From: an uncultured Prevotellaceae bacterium
Lineage (GTDB): Bacteria; Bacteroidota; Bacteroidia; Bacteroidales; Bacteroidaceae
Direction: 5' to 3'
Length of the DNA stretch: 55,107 nt
Assembly (NCBI GenBank): GCA_900318995.1
Contig: ONMR01000013.1
Location: forward strand, 1 to 55,107
Shown: one piece after another, positions 10,011 through 20,332 of the stretch
Numbering within the stretch: position 1 is the first letter of the stretch
Layout of the letters: each line of letters opens with the position of its first letter
Translations under genes and position numbers: made by a program
Notes under the pieces: generated by a model
Told to the model about the DNA's origin: nothing
What the model saw: only the letters and a program-made list of their open reading frames with translations
Database searches by the model: none

Positions 10011-10205
10011 TTACTTGTTAAGTTCCCTCTTTCTCAGCTCAGTCTTCATTCTGGCGATTGTCTTGCGGAGCTTGGCAATCTGAGAAGGATTCTCCAGCGG
10101 AGAAATGGCATGATTCAAACCCATCACCTTGTAGTTTGCTGATTCGGTCTCAATGCGCTCGACCAGCTCCTGAGTTGATAACTCTCTGATTTCTGAATTC
10201 TTCAT
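10011..10205 (-). CDS. rpmC: 50S ribosomal protein L29
   Basis: L29 lies at the polypeptide exit tunnel. The 64-residue helical protein starts MKNSEIRELSTQELVERIE and has the family signature NPSQIAKLRKTIARMKTELR. It sits between rplP and rpsQ. Confidence 0.96.
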   Translation of the reverse strand: MKNSEIRELSTQELVERIETESANYKVMGLNHAISPLENPSQIAKLRKTIARMKTELRKRELNK

Positions 10206-10220
10206 AATGAACGGGCTTGA

Positions 10221-10652
10221 TTAGTTTTCATTCTTAAAATCATAGTCACGTCTTACAACCAGCTTGGTTGTAACGGGAAGCTTCTGAGCAGCCAGACGGA
10301 GAGCCTCTTTGGCAACGGCAAAGGGAACACCATCGGCCTCGATGATGATACGTCCGGGAGTGATGGGGAATACGTAACCTTCTACGTCACCCTTACCTTT
10401 ACCCATACGTACATCGAGCGGCTTCTTTGTAATAGGTTTGTCGGGGAAGATTCTGATCCAGATCTGACCCTGACGCTGCATGTAACGAGTTACTGCGACA
10501 CGAGCAGCCTCAATCTGCCTACCGGTAATCCAGCAGGTATCAAGAGACTTGATGCCGAACGAACCGAAAGCAAGCTGGTTGCCACGCATGGCATTGCCCT
10601 TGCAACGGCCTTTCTGCATTCTTCTGTATTTTGTCCTCTTAGGCTGTAACAT
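10221..10652 (-). CDS. rplP: 50S ribosomal protein L16
   Basis: L16 supports the A-site tRNA elbow on the 50S subunit. The 143-residue protein starts [20 protein letters not shown]. It has the [20 protein letters not shown] region and the [14 protein letters not shown] signature. Position between rpsC and rpmC is standard. Confidence 0.97.
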   Translation of the reverse strand: MLQPKRTKYRRMQKGRCKGNAMRGNQLAFGSFGIKSLDTCWITGRQIEAARVAVTRYMQRQGQIWIRIFPDKPITKKPLDVRMGKGKGDVEGYVFPITPGRIIIEADGVPFAVAKEALRLAAQKLPVTTKLVVRRDYDFKNEN

Positions 10653-10687
10653 AATTCAATCTTAATGTTTCAGTTAACCAATTGCAA

Positions 10688-11407
10688 TCAGCGATTGCTT
10701 CTGTTTCTCTTCTTGAAAGGTTTTCCACCACGCTCGCCGCCACGACCCATCTCTTTGGTCTGAGTAAAATTGGGGGCAAGATCCTTCTTTCCATAAACCT
10801 CTCCACGGCAGATCCATACCTTGATACCGTGAACACCGACCTTGGTGATGGCACCTACCTGGCAGTAGTCAATGTCGGCACGGAAAGTGTGCAGCGGAGT
10901 ACGACCCTCCTTGTACATCTCCGAACGGGCAATTTCAGCTCCGTTAAGACGGCCTGAAATCTGGACCTTGATACCTTCGGCACCCATACGCATGGTGTTC
11001 TGAATAGCCATCTTGATGGCACGACGATATGCGATCTTACCTTCCACCTGGCGAGCGATGTTGTTAGCTACGATAACAGCATCGAGTTCAGGCTTCTTCA
11101 CCTCAAAAATGTTGATCTGAATCTCCTTATCGGTGATCTTCTTCAACTCTTCCTTAAGCTTGTCAACCTCTGAGCCGTTCTTGCCGATGATCAGACCCGG
11201 ACGGGCTGTGCATACGGTGATGGTAACGAGCTTGAGTGTACGTTCAATGACAATACGGGATATGCTGGCCTTTGCCAGACGGGCATTCAGATACTTGCGG
11301 ATCTCACTGTCCTCAACCAGACGCTCGTCATACTTGCCGAACCAACTGGAATCCCAACCTCTGATAATTCCCAAACGGTTGCTAACCGGATTAACTTTCT
11401 GTCCCAT
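10688..11407 (-). CDS. rpsC: 30S ribosomal protein S3
   Basis: S3 lines the mRNA entry channel and has helicase activity with S4 and S5. The 239 residues include the KH domain ([20 protein letters not shown]) and the C-terminal domain ([14 protein letters not shown]-like stretch, then [19 protein letters not shown]). A short basic tail follows. It starts 3 bases after rplV. Confidence 0.97.
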   Translation of the reverse strand: MGQKVNPVSNRLGIIRGWDSSWFGKYDERLVEDSEIRKYLNARLAKASISRIVIERTLKLVTITVCTARPGLIIGKNGSEVDKLKEELKKITDKEIQINIFEVKKPELDAVIVANNIARQVEGKIAYRRAIKMAIQNTMRMGAEGIKVQISGRLNGAEIARSEMYKEGRTPLHTFRADIDYCQVGAITKVGVHGIKVWICRGEVYGKKDLAPNFTQTKEMGRGGERGGKPFKKRNRSNR

Positions 11408-11410
11408 TTC

Positions 11411-11833
11411 TTACTCCTGATTGTCGTTAGTACTTGTTGCAGCTGCCTTTGTGTCCACAAAAAGCGAGATATGATTTGAACGCTTGCGGATACGGTAACC
11501 TCTACCCTGCGGGGCGGGTCTCAATCTCTTAAGGGTTACACCCTCGTCAACAAAAACCTTGGTAACGAAAAGTTCGCCGGCCTCAGCCTTACGCTCGTTT
11601 TTCTGTTCCCAATTGGCAATAGCTGAACGAAGTACCTTTTCTACATCTTTCGAAGCAGCCTTATTGGAATAACGCAGTGTGCCAAGTGCACGGTTAACCT
11701 CCATACCGCGGATCATATCCACTACAAGACGCATCTTGCGGGGTGATGAAGGAACATCGTTCAGTTTGGCAAAGTACTGGGTCTTTTTAGCCTCTTTAAT
11801 TTTCTCGGCTGCCAAATGTTTTCTATTTCCCAT
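11411..11833 (-). CDS. rplV: 50S ribosomal protein L22
   Basis: L22 extends a beta-hairpin into the peptide exit tunnel. Family features are [20 protein letters not shown] and the hairpin region [20 protein letters not shown]. The 140-residue length is somewhat longer than E. coli L22 (110) owing to N- and C-terminal extensions. It lies between rpsS and rpsC. Confidence 0.96.
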   Translation of the reverse strand: MGNRKHLAAEKIKEAKKTQYFAKLNDVPSSPRKMRLVVDMIRGMEVNRALGTLRYSNKAASKDVEKVLRSAIANWEQKNERKAEAGELFVTKVFVDEGVTLKRLRPAPQGRGYRIRKRSNHISLFVDTKAAATSTNDNQE

Positions 11834-11869
11834 TATCTTTATTTATTTATTTCAAATAAACAATGAAGC

Positions 11870-12136
11870 TTATTTTCTGTTGCCGGAGTGGCCACGGAAA
11901 GTACGGGTGGGAGCAAACTCGCCGAGTTTGTGTCCAACCATGTTCTCCGTGATGTAAACAGGGATAAACTTATTACCATTATGAACTGCGATGGTATGGC
12001 CCACGAAATCGGGGGATATCATCGATGCCCTAGCCCAAGTCTTAACAACGACCTTCTTGCCGCTTTCGTTCATGGCAAGCACCTTGTCCTCGAGCTTCTT
12101 GTAAATATACGGACCTTTCTTAAGTGAACGTGTCAT
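11870..12136 (-). CDS. rpsS: 30S ribosomal protein S19
   Basis: S19 is in the 30S head and pairs with S13. It starts [18 protein letters not shown] and has [18 protein letters not shown] and [18 protein letters not shown], the S19 signatures. The 88-residue length is normal. It lies between rplB and rplV. Confidence 0.98.
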   Translation of the reverse strand: MTRSLKKGPYIYKKLEDKVLAMNESGKKVVVKTWARASMISPDFVGHTIAVHNGNKFIPVYITENMVGHKLGEFAPTRTFRGHSGNRK

Positions 12137-12155
12137 TTTGTACTCAGGTTAAAAG

Positions 12156-12983
12156 TTATTTCTTATTGGCTCTCTCGATGATATACTTCGTTGAGCTCTT
12201 CTTGGGATGTCTGGTCTTGAGACCCTTTGCGTACAAGCCCTTGCGTGAACGCGGGTGTCCACCTGACTGACGGCCTTCACCACCACCCATCGGGTGATCG
12301 TGCGGGTTCATAACAACACCACGGTTGTGAGGACGACGTCCTAACCAACGTGAACGGCCAGCCTTACCGGACTGCTCCAGAGCATGGTCCGAATTGCCGA
12401 CGCTGCCGATTGTAGCCTTGCAGGCTCCCAGTATTCTGCGAACCTCACCTGAAGGAAGTTTGATTACACAATAATCACCTTCCTTAGAAGTCAGCTGGGC
12501 AAAATTTCCGGCTGAACGGACGAGAGCTGCACCCTGACCGGGACGCAGTTCAATGTTATGGATCACTGTACCTACGGGAATATCCTTAAGTGCCAGAGCG
12601 TTACCGATTTCAGGAGCTGCTTTCTCACCTGACATCAGTGTAGCGCCTACCTCAAGACCGTTAGGTGCAATGATATACCTCTTCTCTCCGTCTGCATAGA
12701 ACAACAGAGCGATACGTGCCGAACGGTTAGGATCGTACTCGATTGTCTTAACAGTTGCCGGAACCCCATCCTTATTTCTCTTGAAATCTATGATACGGAA
12801 TTTGCGCTTGTGACCACCGCCGATGTAGCGTGCTGTCATCTTACCGTCGTTGTTACGACCGCCGGTAGCGAGCTTTCCGAATACAAGAGACTTTTCTGGT
12901 ACCGATGCAGTAATCTCCTCGAAAGTACCAATAATCTTGTGTCTTTGACCCGGGGTTGTGGGTTTGAATTTACGTACTGCCAT
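12156..12983 (-). CDS. rplB: 50S ribosomal protein L2
   Basis: L2 is needed for subunit association and peptidyl transferase activity. The 275 residues include [20 protein letters not shown], the [14 protein letters not shown] region, and the C-terminal [20 protein letters not shown] segment carrying the conserved His. Length is canonical. It lies between rplW and rpsS. Confidence 0.98.
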   Translation of the reverse strand: MAVRKFKPTTPGQRHKIIGTFEEITASVPEKSLVFGKLATGGRNNDGKMTARYIGGGHKRKFRIIDFKRNKDGVPATVKTIEYDPNRSARIALLFYADGEKRYIIAPNGLEVGATLMSGEKAAPEIGNALALKDIPVGTVIHNIELRPGQGAALVRSAGNFAQLTSKEGDYCVIKLPSGEVRRILGACKATIGSVGNSDHALEQSGKAGRSRWLGRRPHNRGVVMNPHDHPMGGGEGRQSGGHPRSRKGLYAKGLKTRHPKKSSTKYIIERANKK

Positions 12984-12988
12984 CTCTA

Positions 12989-13282
12989 TTAAATGTTGCT
13001 ATAAAAATCAATTGTATCACCCTCCTTCAGAGTTACGATAGCCTTCTTGTAGGCATTAGCCTGGCCTTTCGAAAGACCTCTGCGGGTATAACGGGACTTG
13101 GTCTTGCCCATGTAGTAAGATGTGTTCACATCAACCACAGTGACATTGTACAGGTCCTCAATCTCCTTCTTTATCTCCAGTTTGTTGGCTTCAGGGCGAA
13201 CGATGAAACCGAACCTGTTGGGGAACTTCTCAGTAATGGAGTTCATCTTCTCCGTTACAAGGGGTTTAACTATATATCCCAT
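12989..13282 (-). CDS. rplW: 50S ribosomal protein L23
   Basis: L23 sits at the tunnel exit and docks trigger factor and SRP. I start it at the ATG at 13282 ([19 protein letters not shown]), giving 97 residues. A TTG two codons upstream is the only longer option. The [20 protein letters not shown] stretch is the L23 signature. It lies between rplD and rplB. Confidence 0.96.
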   Translation of the reverse strand: MGYIVKPLVTEKMNSITEKFPNRFGFIVRPEANKLEIKKEIEDLYNVTVVDVNTSYYMGKTKSRYTRRGLSKGQANAYKKAIVTLKEGDTIDFYSNI

Positions 13283-13294
13283 GATCAAGCCTCC

Positions 13295-13924
13295 TTATTT
13301 CTCTAATATACCGTTGATGACGTTAATCGCATTCTCAGTCACGACAAGAGCGTCAGCGTTCAGGATACTGTAAGTATTTACTGATGAAGCGTTGACGACC
13401 TTGGTGCCCTGTAAATTTCGGGCCGACAAAGTTACGATATTATTGCTCTCGGGCAGGACGAACAGAGATTTCTTATCACAAACTTTAAGATTGTTTAAGA
13501 TTTCTATAAAGTTCTTGGTCTTGGGAGCATCAAAACTGAAGTCCTCAACTACGATAAGAGCGTTCTCCTGAACCTTATATGAAAGAGCTGACTTGCGGGC
13601 AAGCTGCTTCTCTTTCTTGTTTACCTTGAAGCTGTAATCACGGGGCTTGGGACCGAACACGCGTGCACCACCAACCAATACAGGTGAGTTGATATCACCG
13701 CGACGAGCACCGCCACCACCTTTCTGACGGCCCAGTTTCTTGGTTGAACCGCTGATTTCACTTCTCTCTTTTGACTTGTGCGTGCCCTGACGCTGGTTAG
13801 CCATAAACTGCTTCACATCCAGGTAGATGGCGTGATCATTGGGCTCAATGCCGAAAATAGCATCGTTAAGGACTACCTTCCTTCCGGTATCCTCACCTTT
13901 TATATTTAATACACTTACTTCCAT
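13295..13924 (-). CDS. rplD: 50S ribosomal protein L4
   Basis: L4 is a primary 23S binder with a loop in the exit tunnel. In E. coli it also autoregulates the S10 operon. The 209 residues include the basic tunnel loop ([20 protein letters not shown], about residues 66-85) and [16 protein letters not shown]. Its ATG overlaps the rplC stop by one base (TAATG). Confidence 0.97.
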   Translation of the reverse strand: MEVSVLNIKGEDTGRKVVLNDAIFGIEPNDHAIYLDVKQFMANQRQGTHKSKERSEISGSTKKLGRQKGGGGARRGDINSPVLVGGARVFGPKPRDYSFKVNKKEKQLARKSALSYKVQENALIVVEDFSFDAPKTKNFIEILNNLKVCDKKSLFVLPESNNIVTLSARNLQGTKVVNASSVNTYSILNADALVVTENAINVINGILEK

Positions 13925-14541
13925 TACCTCAGAATTGAAACGATTGAACCTTTATAACCCGGAATAGAACCCTTGATAAGAAGGAGGTTGTGCTCCGGAA
14001 TAACCTTAAGAACCTGGAGGTTCTGAGTTGTCACACGCTCATTACCCATGTGACCGGCCATGCGCATGCCCTTGAATACCTTTGCAGGGTAAGAGCAGGC
14101 ACCTATTGAACCGGGCTTACGACCGCGGTTGTGCTGACCGTGGGTCTGCTGACCTACGCCACCAAAACCGTGTCTCTTAACAACACCCTGGTAACCATGA
14201 CCTTTTGATACTGCAACAACGTCAACAAAACTAGCGTCGTTGAACAACTCGACGGTAATTACATCACCTGGATTGAGTGAACCGTCAAAATCCTTGAACT
14301 CGGCCAAGTGTCTCTTTGGAGTTACACCAGCTTTCTTGAAGTGTCCCATCAGAGGAGCCGAAGTGTTCTTCTCCTTAGCATCCTCGAAACCGAGCTGAAC
14401 AGCCTCATAGCCATCCTTCTCAACACTCTTGATCTGAGTAACCACGCAAGGACCTGCTTCGATAACGGTGCATGGAACATTCTTTCCATCAGCACCGAAG
14501 ACCGATGTCATACCGATCTTTTTTCCTAATAATCCTGGCAT
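13924..14541 (-). CDS. rplC: 50S ribosomal protein L3
   Basis: L3 reaches toward the peptidyl transferase centre. It starts [20 protein letters not shown] and has the central loop region [20 protein letters not shown], then [15 protein letters not shown]. The 205-residue length is normal. It lies between rpsJ and rplD, opening the ribosomal-protein run of the S10 segment. Confidence 0.97.
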   Translation of the reverse strand: MPGLLGKKIGMTSVFGADGKNVPCTVIEAGPCVVTQIKSVEKDGYEAVQLGFEDAKEKNTSAPLMGHFKKAGVTPKRHLAEFKDFDGSLNPGDVITVELFNDASFVDVVAVSKGHGYQGVVKRHGFGGVGQQTHGQHNRGRKPGSIGACSYPAKVFKGMRMAGHMGNERVTTQNLQVLKVIPEHNLLLIKGSIPGYKGSIVSILR

Positions 14542-14592
14542 TTCAAATATTAATTAAGTTACTGTAAATAATTTGTTAAACTCACTTTTGCA

Positions 14593-14898
14593 TCAAACCT
14601 TGATCTCAACCTCAACACCGCTGGGGAGCTCGAGCTTCATCAGTGCGTCAACAGTCTTGGCAGTAGAGCTGTAGATGTCAATCAGTCTCTTGAATGAAGA
14701 GAGTTGGAACTGCTCACGTGACTTCTTGTTAACGAAAGTTGAACGGTTGACAGTGAAGATACGCTTGTGTGTGGGAAGTGGAATAGGTCCGCTTACGATA
14801 GCACCGGTAGCCTTTACTGTCTTAACGATCTTCTCGGCTGATTTGTCTACGAGATTGTGGTCGTAAGACTTCAGTTTGATTCTGATTTTCTGACTCAT
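14593..14898 (-). CDS. rpsJ: 30S ribosomal protein S10 (NusE)
   Basis: S10 is a 30S head protein that also acts as NusE in transcription antitermination. It starts [20 protein letters not shown] and has [20 protein letters not shown]. The 101-residue length is canonical. It follows fusA after a 95-base spacer with a foldback structure, with no tuf gene between them. Confidence 0.97.
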   Translation of the reverse strand: MSQKIRIKLKSYDHNLVDKSAEKIVKTVKATGAIVSGPIPLPTHKRIFTVNRSTFVNKKSREQFQLSSFKRLIDIYSSTAKTVDALMKLELPSGVEVEIKV

Positions 14899-14932
14899 TG
14901 TTTAAGTTTTAATTTGTTATTATTCATTTTTT

Positions 14933-14971
14933 GCGGCTCCCGATAAGAGTCATTTGCTATCTGAAAGCCGC
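14933..14971 (-). other. Foldback structure in the fusA-rpsJ spacer
   Basis: The arms GCGGCT (14933-14938) and AGCCGC (14966-14971) are perfect reverse complements, with an inner GATA/TATC pair. On the transcribed strand a run of six A residues follows, not T residues, so it does not read as a simple terminator of fusA. It may be a leader or processing structure for the S10 part of the cluster. Confidence 0.45.
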
Positions 14972-14993
14972 GTTCTCTCTTATACCTTATATA

Positions 14994-17111
14994 TTATAAC
15001 AGTGAAACGTTTCCGCCCTGCTCCTCTACAACCTGTCTGGCGAGCTGCTTTGAAACCTCGGCATGACGCTCGTAGGACATTGAAGATGTGGCACGGCCCG
15101 ATGTTATAGTTCTAAGGGCGGTGACATAACCGAACATCTCGGCCAGAGGAACGTGTGCCTTGACAACCTTGGCACCGGAGTGGTTGGTTTCCATTCCCTC
15201 CACCTGACCGCGACGCTTGTTGAGGTCACCTATAACATTACCCATGCTCTCCTCCGGGGTAACAACCTCAAGCGACATGATAGGCTCGGTAAGACCGGGA
15301 GCGGCCTTGACGCAAGCGTTACGGAACGCGTTGGTTGCGCAAACCTCAAATGAGAGGGCATCGGAATCAACCGGGTGATACTTACCGTCCAGAACGGTTA
15401 CCTTGAGTGAATCCATGGGAGCACCCATCAGTACACCATTCTTCATGGCATTGGTAAAGCCCTTCTCGATAGCAGGCAGGTAGGTCTTGGGCAGAGCCTC
15501 ACCCTTGGTGGCATCGATGAACTGGAGACCGCCCTTCCAATCGGGATCGGCGGGACCGATTTCAACGACGATACAAGCGTAATGACCCTTACCACCGGTC
15601 TGCTTCTTATACTCTTCACGCAGCTGGACTGTCTTGGAGATTGACTCCTTGTAGCTAACCTGGGGACGACCCTGATTGCACTCTACACCGAACTCTCTCT
15701 TAAGACGGTCAATAATGATATCAAGGTGAAGCTCACCCATACCTGAGATCAGGGTCTGACCGGACTCCTCATCAACCTTGACGGTAAATGTAGGATCCTC
15801 CTCGGCCAAACGTGCCAGGCCATCGGAAAGTTTGCTCATATCCTTCTCGGTCTTAGGTTCGACAGCAATGCTGATAACCGGATCCGGGAAGTCCATGCTC
15901 TCCAATACCAGCGGTGCATCCTCATCGCAGAGGGTATCACCGGTACGGATATCCTTGAGGGCAACTACTGCACCTATATCACCTGCGCTGACCTCATCAA
16001 CCTGTATCTGCTTCTTGGAGTACATCTGGAACAGACGGCTTACGCGCTCCTTCTTGCCACTGCGGGTATTGAAGATGTAGCTTCCGGCTGTCACCTTACC
16101 TGAATATACGCGGAAGAAGATAAGACGGCCTACATAGGGGTCAACTGCAATCTTGAATGCCAGAGCGGCTGTCTTCTCATCAGAGCGGGGATCACGGTGA
16201 GTGGTCTCATCCTCCGAACCCGGCAGGAAACCGTCAACGCCACCGCAATCGATGGGTGAAGGCAGGAATGCGCAGACATAATCAAGCAGAGGCTGAACAC
16301 CCTTGTTGCGGAATGATGTACCGCAAACCACGGGAACCAGCTTCTGACTGATGCAGCCCTTGCGTACTGCACGGAGAATCTCAGCCTCAGTGATGGTTGA
16401 AGGATCCTCAAGATACTTCTCCATCATCTCGTCATCAAAATCTGCAGCCTTCTCCAGAAGGTTGTCACGCCACTGCTGGGCTTCATCAGCCTGATCGGCC
16501 GGAATATCCTCAACGGAATACTCTGCACCAAGTGTCTCATCGCGCCAGTAGATGGCCTTCATTTTAATAAGGTCTATAACTCCCTTGAAAGACTCCTCCT
16601 GACCGATAGGAATCTCTATCGGGCAGGCGTTTGCCTTAAGGATCTCTTTCATCTGGGTGATGACTCCGAAGAAATCAGCACCTGAACGGTCCATCTTATT
16701 GACATAGCCCAAACGGGGAACACCGTACTTGCTGGCCTGATGCCAAACGGTCTCAGACTGAGGCTGAACGCCGCCTACTGCACAGAACACTGCAACCGCA
16801 CCGTCCAGAACGCGGAGTGAACGCTCCACCTCGGCTGTGAAATCCACGTGTCCCGGAGTGTCAATAAGATTGATCTTATATGTGTTTTCCTGCCACTTCC
16901 AATGAGTGGTGACGGCAGCTGAGGTAATAGTAATACCTCGCTCCTGCTCCTGGACCATCCAGTCCATGGTAGCGGAACCGTCGTGTACCTCACCTATCTT
17001 GTGTGTTAATCCCGTATAGTAAAGAATACGCTCCGAAGTCGTAGTCTTTCCGGCATCAATGTGAGCCATGATGCCGATGTTTCTCGTGAGATGTAAATCC
17101 TGATCTGACAT
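14994..17111 (-). CDS. fusA: Elongation factor G
   Basis: EF-G is the GTPase that drives ribosomal translocation and, with RRF, recycling. The 705 residues show G1 (AHIDAGKTT, residues 16-24), G2 around RGITITSAA, the DTPGHVDF G3, and NKMD near residue 139. Domains II-V follow. Length is normal. The place inside the str operon (rpsL-rpsG-fusA) marks it as the main EF-G, not the second EF-G copy that Bacteroidetes often carry elsewhere. There is no tuf downstream. Confidence 0.98.
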   Translation of the reverse strand: MSDQDLHLTRNIGIMAHIDAGKTTTSERILYYTGLTHKIGEVHDGSATMDWMVQEQERGITITSAAVTTHWKWQENTYKINLIDTPGHVDFTAEVERSLRVLDGAVAVFCAVGGVQPQSETVWHQASKYGVPRLGYVNKMDRSGADFFGVITQMKEILKANACPIEIPIGQEESFKGVIDLIKMKAIYWRDETLGAEYSVEDIPADQADEAQQWRDNLLEKAADFDDEMMEKYLEDPSTITEAEILRAVRKGCISQKLVPVVCGTSFRNKGVQPLLDYVCAFLPSPIDCGGVDGFLPGSEDETTHRDPRSDEKTAALAFKIAVDPYVGRLIFFRVYSGKVTAGSYIFNTRSGKKERVSRLFQMYSKKQIQVDEVSAGDIGAVVALKDIRTGDTLCDEDAPLVLESMDFPDPVISIAVEPKTEKDMSKLSDGLARLAEEDPTFTVKVDEESGQTLISGMGELHLDIIIDRLKREFGVECNQGRPQVSYKESISKTVQLREEYKKQTGGKGHYACIVVEIGPADPDWKGGLQFIDATKGEALPKTYLPAIEKGFTNAMKNGVLMGAPMDSLKVTVLDGKYHPVDSDALSFEVCATNAFRNACVKAAPGLTEPIMSLEVVTPEESMGNVIGDLNKRRGQVEGMETNHSGAKVVKAHVPLAEMFGYVTALRTITSGRATSSMSYERHAEVSKQLARQVVEEQGGNVSLL

Positions 17112-17114
17112 TAA

Positions 17115-17591
17115 TTAGAATCTGAAGTGTGCAAAAGCTCTGTTGGCCTCAGCCATACGATGCATATCCTCTTTACGCTTGAATGCGCCGCCGGTGCTGT
17201 TGAATGCGTCAACAATCTCAGCAGACAACTTATCAGACATTGACTTACCGCCACGCTTACGGGCAAATGAAATAAGGTTCTTCATTGAAATTGACTCCTT
17301 GCGGTCAGCACGGATCTCTGTAGGAACCTGGAAAGTAGCACCACCAATACGGCGGGACTTAACCTCAACCTGAGGTGTAACGTTATCAAGAGCCTTCTTC
17401 CAAATCTCAAGGGCAGACATCTCCTCATTGGGAAGTTTTGCCTTTACCTTATCCAGACTCTCGTAGAAAATCTCGAATGATGTGTTCTTCTTGCCATCAT
17501 ACATGAGATGGTTGACGAACTTGGTCACTGCAACGTCGCCGAATACGGGATCCGGAAGGATGACGTGCTTTCTCGGTTTTGCTTTTCTCAT
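17115..17591 (-). CDS. rpsG: 30S ribosomal protein S7
   Basis: S7 nucleates assembly of the 30S head. It starts [20 protein letters not shown] and has [39 protein letters not shown] and [19 protein letters not shown], all S7 signatures. The 158-residue length is normal. It is preceded by a 96-base spacer from rpsL and followed 3 bases later by fusA. Confidence 0.98.
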   Translation of the reverse strand: MRKAKPRKHVILPDPVFGDVAVTKFVNHLMYDGKKNTSFEIFYESLDKVKAKLPNEEMSALEIWKKALDNVTPQVEVKSRRIGGATFQVPTEIRADRKESISMKNLISFARKRGGKSMSDKLSAEIVDAFNSTGGAFKRKEDMHRMAEANRAFAHFRF

Positions 17592-17636
17592 TTTAAATCT
17601 TTTGTTTTGTTCGGGTTGTCATTCTGATTCTTCAAC

Positions 17637-17650
17637 GTCCACGCTTGGAC
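17637..17650 (-). other. Small hairpin in the rpsL-rpsG spacer
   Basis: GTCCA and TGGAC form a perfect 5-bp stem around a 4-base loop. In E. coli the matching spacer (S12-S7) contains the S7 binding site for feedback repression of the str operon. That comparison is positional only; no sequence match to the E. coli site was checked. Confidence 0.35.
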
Positions 17651-17687
17651 ATTTACTCAACCTCACTCTAACCAAAACTGTTATTTA

Positions 17688-18071
17688 TTACTTCTTAGCT
17701 GCTTTAGGACGTTTGGCACCATACTTGGAACGTCTCTGGAGACGACCGTTAACGCCGGCGGTATCAAGTGTACCGCGGATGATGTGGTAACGTACACCGG
17801 GAAGGTCCTTGACACGACCGCCGCGTACAAGCACGATTGAGTGCTCCTGCAGGTTGTGGCCCTCACCGGGGATGTAGGAGTTAACCTCCTTCTGGTTGGT
17901 AAGACGGACACGTGCAACCTTTCTCATGGCTGAGTTAGGCTTTTTAGGTGTCGTTGTGTAAACTCTCACGCAAACGCCTCTTCTCTGAGGGCAGGAATCC
18001 AGGGCCGGAGACTTACTCTTGTCCTCCAGGACCTGACGTCCTTTGCGTACTAACTGCTGAATTGTTGGCAT
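17688..18071 (-). CDS. rpsL: 30S ribosomal protein S12
   Basis: S12 monitors codon-anticodon pairing in the decoding site. The 127 residues contain [20 protein letters not shown] and [19 protein letters not shown]. The two lysines usually altered in streptomycin-resistant mutants (in PKKPNS and VKDLPG) are both Lys, the sensitive wild-type state. It is the first gene of the ribosomal cluster and has its own promoter about 50 bases upstream. Confidence 0.98.
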   Translation of the reverse strand: MPTIQQLVRKGRQVLEDKSKSPALDSCPQRRGVCVRVYTTTPKKPNSAMRKVARVRLTNQKEVNSYIPGEGHNLQEHSIVLVRGGRVKDLPGVRYHIIRGTLDTAGVNGRLQRRSKYGAKRPKAAKK

Positions 18072-18127
18072 GTTTGTTTGTTTTTAATTATTATATATTA
18101 AATAGTAAATCCAGAATTTTTGGCGTG

Positions 18128-18157
18128 CAAAGATACGGCTATTATTTTATAACACAA
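18128..18157 (-). promoter_or_regulatory. Promoter of the rpsL (str/S10/spc/alpha) cluster
   Basis: Minus-strand TATCTTTG (18128-18135) is an exact Bacteroidetes -7 box (TAnnTTTG). A TTG (18155-18157) lies 19 bases upstream as the -33 element. The box is about 57 bases from the rpsL start codon. Confidence 0.75.
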
Positions 18158-18260
18158 GGAAAATGTGACAGTTTTTGAACTTTTAACTGCAAAAAACCAA
18201 AAAAAAATGCGGATGGAACGAACCACCCGCCTAAAAGTAACCGGCAAAAGCCGCCCGTGA

Positions 18261-18578
18261 TCAAGCTTCTCCGTGAAAGTCTGAAATGGGGGGCATGTAT
18301 GACCCTTTAGGTCCCTTGAATTCAATCTCTCCGAACGAATTCTCATATTTGGACACGTTTTCCTGAAGAGCCATCAGCAAACGCTTGGCATGTTCCGGCG
18401 ACATCACCACCCTGGACTTGACCTGAGCCTTGGCCATTCCCGGAAGTATGCTTATAAAATCCATTACAAACTCGGATGACGAATGAGTTATCATTGCAAG
18501 GTTCGAATAAACGCCCTGGGCGACATCTTCCTTTAGTTCTATCTGCAGTTGTTTCTGCCCGTTTATATTCTGTTCCAT
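18261..18578 (-). CDS. DUF3467 family protein
   Basis: This is a 105-residue protein of the DUF3467 family, common in Bacteroidetes and of unknown function. I start it at the ATG at 18578 (MEQNINGQKQLQIELKEDV), because the frame upstream of this looks non-coding. Family-like segments are AQGVYSNLAMITHSSSEFV, FISILPGMAKAQVKSRVVMS, PEHAKRLLMALQENV and YENSFGEIEF. In several Bacteroidetes this gene lies next to rpoC and rpsL. Here rpsL follows, but the upstream neighbour is a divergent sugar transporter, not rpoC. Confidence 0.88.
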   Translation of the reverse strand: MEQNINGQKQLQIELKEDVAQGVYSNLAMITHSSSEFVMDFISILPGMAKAQVKSRVVMSPEHAKRLLMALQENVSKYENSFGEIEFKGPKGSYMPPISDFHGEA

Positions 18579-18595
18579 ATCATTTGTTTTTATTG

Positions 18596-18627
18596 CGAAG
18601 ATAGCCCTTTTGTTCCAAATCATCAAA
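18596..18627 (-). promoter_or_regulatory. Promoter of the DUF3467 gene
   Basis: Minus-strand TATCTTCG (18596-18603) differs from TAnnTTTG at one base. A TTTG (18624-18627) lies 20 bases upstream. The -7 box is 17 bases before the chosen ATG. Confidence 0.55.
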
Positions 18628-18734
18628 CCGTGCGCCGGAATAATTTGCCAAGCATTTAAATTTTTCTTACACAAGACGCGCTGGCCGAGAGGCGGTTTCA
18701 ATAGTGAACCAAAATAAAACATTAAAGGGTGATA

Positions 18735-18771
18735 TTTGAACATGCGTAGTCGATGCTTTTTGTTATATTTG
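18735..18771 (+). promoter_or_regulatory. Promoter of the sugar transporter gene
   Basis: TATATTTG (18764-18771) is an exact -7 box. The nearest TTTG upstream (18735-18738) is 25 bases away, wider than the usual 19-21, so the -33 assignment is weak. The transcript leader would be about 75 bases. Confidence 0.55.
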
Positions 18772-18853
18772 CACGTTGCAAGTAACAAACTGCCATGCAT
18801 TACCAGACCTAAACAAGCAGTAAAACCATAAAATAACCAATAAAAAACCAAGT

Positions 18854-20302
18854 ATGAGTAATTACAAAGAAACAGGTAGCAAAGCTTATCTTTACGGCAT
18901 TTGCGCCGTAGCCGTAATAGGCGGCCTGCTGTTCGGTTATGATACCGCTGTCATATCCGGTGCAGAACAGGCTTTGCAGAAATTTTTCGCCAGCGGACTA
19001 GGAGATTTTTACACCACCAGCCTTCACGGCTTTGTTGTTTCATCCGCCTTGATAGGATGTATCATCGGAGGATTGATTTCGGGTATTATGGCCACCAGAT
19101 TAGGCCGAAGAAACGCACTGATATTTGCATCCGTGCTATTCTTCCTTTCGGCGCTCGGAAGCTATATGCCGGAATTCCTGTTCCGTCCCAATTTTGAATT
19201 CTTCCAGCCGGGCGAAGCAACAAAAAGCCTGATGTGGGCATTCATCCTTTACAGGATATTGGGAGGCATAGGAGTAGGTATGGCATCAGCAATCTGCCCC
19301 ATGTACATAGCAGAAGTGGCACCCGCGCAGATACGCGGAACACTTGTCTCATGCAACCAGTTTGCAATAATATTCGGCCAGCTTGTGGTTTATGCAATCA
19401 ACACACTGATACGTAGCGGACTGGCCGATACCCCCGAGCTCATACAGGCCGCAATGGTCAATATCGGATGGCGCAGGATGTTTGTAAGCGAGGCATTCCC
19501 CGCCGGCGCATTCGGACTGCTCCTGCTGCTTGTTCCCAAGACTCCACGTTATCTGGTTATGCGCGGAAACACCCAGAAGGCCATGGCAGTTCTTACCCGA
19601 ATCAACGGTGAGGGACGTGCCCAGGAAATCCTTCAGGAGATCAAGGATACCCTTGTGGAAAAGAAAGAAAGCATACTCTCTTATGGTATCATAGTCATCA
19701 TCGTAGGTGTTCTTCTGTCATTCTTCCAGCAGGCAGTGGGTATCAACGTTGTGCTTTATTATGCTCCCCGTATTTTCCAGAACATGGGTTCGAGCGGTGA
19801 CGCCGCAATGATACAGACGGTAGTAATGGGTGTCGTCAACATCCTGTTCACGGTTGTTGCCATACTTACAGTTGACAAGTGGGGCCGTAAGCCTCTGCTC
19901 ATCATCGGTTCTATCGGAATGGCAATAGGCATGATAGCTTTGAGTATCCTTTCATTCTGCGATGTAATCGGAATGGCAGCTCTGGTATTCATTATTATTT
20001 ACACTGCATCTTTCATGATGTCGTGGGGCCCCATCTGCTGGGTGCTCATATCTGAGATATTCCCCAACACCATCAGGGGCAATGCAGTCGCTATTGCAGT
20101 AGCAGCGCAGTGGATATCCAATTACGTAATCTCGTCTACCTTCCCGTCACTCTGCGAGTGGAGCATAGGTGGCACTTACCTGATTTACGCCGGATTCTCA
20201 ATCCTTTCGGCACTGTTCGTCCTCAAGATGGTTCCCGAGACAAAGGGCAAGACTCTGGAAGAGATGAGCGCTCTTTGGAGAGGAAAGATGAAAAAGAATT
20301 GA
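18854..20302 (+). CDS. xylE: MFS sugar:proton symporter (XylE/sugar porter family)
   Basis: This is a 482-residue, 12-helix major facilitator of the sugar porter family, probably importing xylose or a related hexose/pentose with protons. Diagnostic motifs are GGLLFGYDTAVISGA (about 22-36), RLGRRNA in the loop after helix 2, PMYIAEVAPAQIRG (about 153-166), QQAVGINVVLYYAP in helix 7, the DKWGRKPL loop, and PETKGKTLEEM at the C terminus. It stands alone, divergent from DUF3467, and ends at a strong terminator. The family is certain; the exact sugar is inferred from likeness to XylE. Confidence 0.88.
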   Translation: MSNYKETGSKAYLYGICAVAVIGGLLFGYDTAVISGAEQALQKFFASGLGDFYTTSLHGFVVSSALIGCIIGGLISGIMATRLGRRNALIFASVLFFLSALGSYMPEFLFRPNFEFFQPGEATKSLMWAFILYRILGGIGVGMASAICPMYIAEVAPAQIRGTLVSCNQFAIIFGQLVVYAINTLIRSGLADTPELIQAAMVNIGWRRMFVSEAFPAGAFGLLLLLVPKTPRYLVMRGNTQKAMAVLTRINGEGRAQEILQEIKDTLVEKKESILSYGIIVIIVGVLLSFFQQAVGINVVLYYAPRIFQNMGSSGDAAMIQTVVMGVVNILFTVVAILTVDKWGRKPLLIIGSIGMAIGMIALSILSFCDVIGMAALVFIIIYTASFMMSWGPICWVLISEIFPNTIRGNAVAIAVAAQWISNYVISSTFPSLCEWSIGGTYLIYAGFSILSALFVLKMVPETKGKTLEEMSALWRGKMKKN

Positions 20303-20332
20303 TACGCAATACCCGCGTAAAAGACCAATAAA

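Noticed and set aside
14542-14592. Possible extra gene between rplC and rpsJ
   Set aside because: The 51-base spacer is too short and AT-rich, and no small ribosomal protein belongs there.
18579-18851. 91-codon upstream extension of the DUF3467 frame
   Set aside because: It runs through two promoters and the divergent transporter leader and has no family similarity. The ATG at 18578 fits the family.
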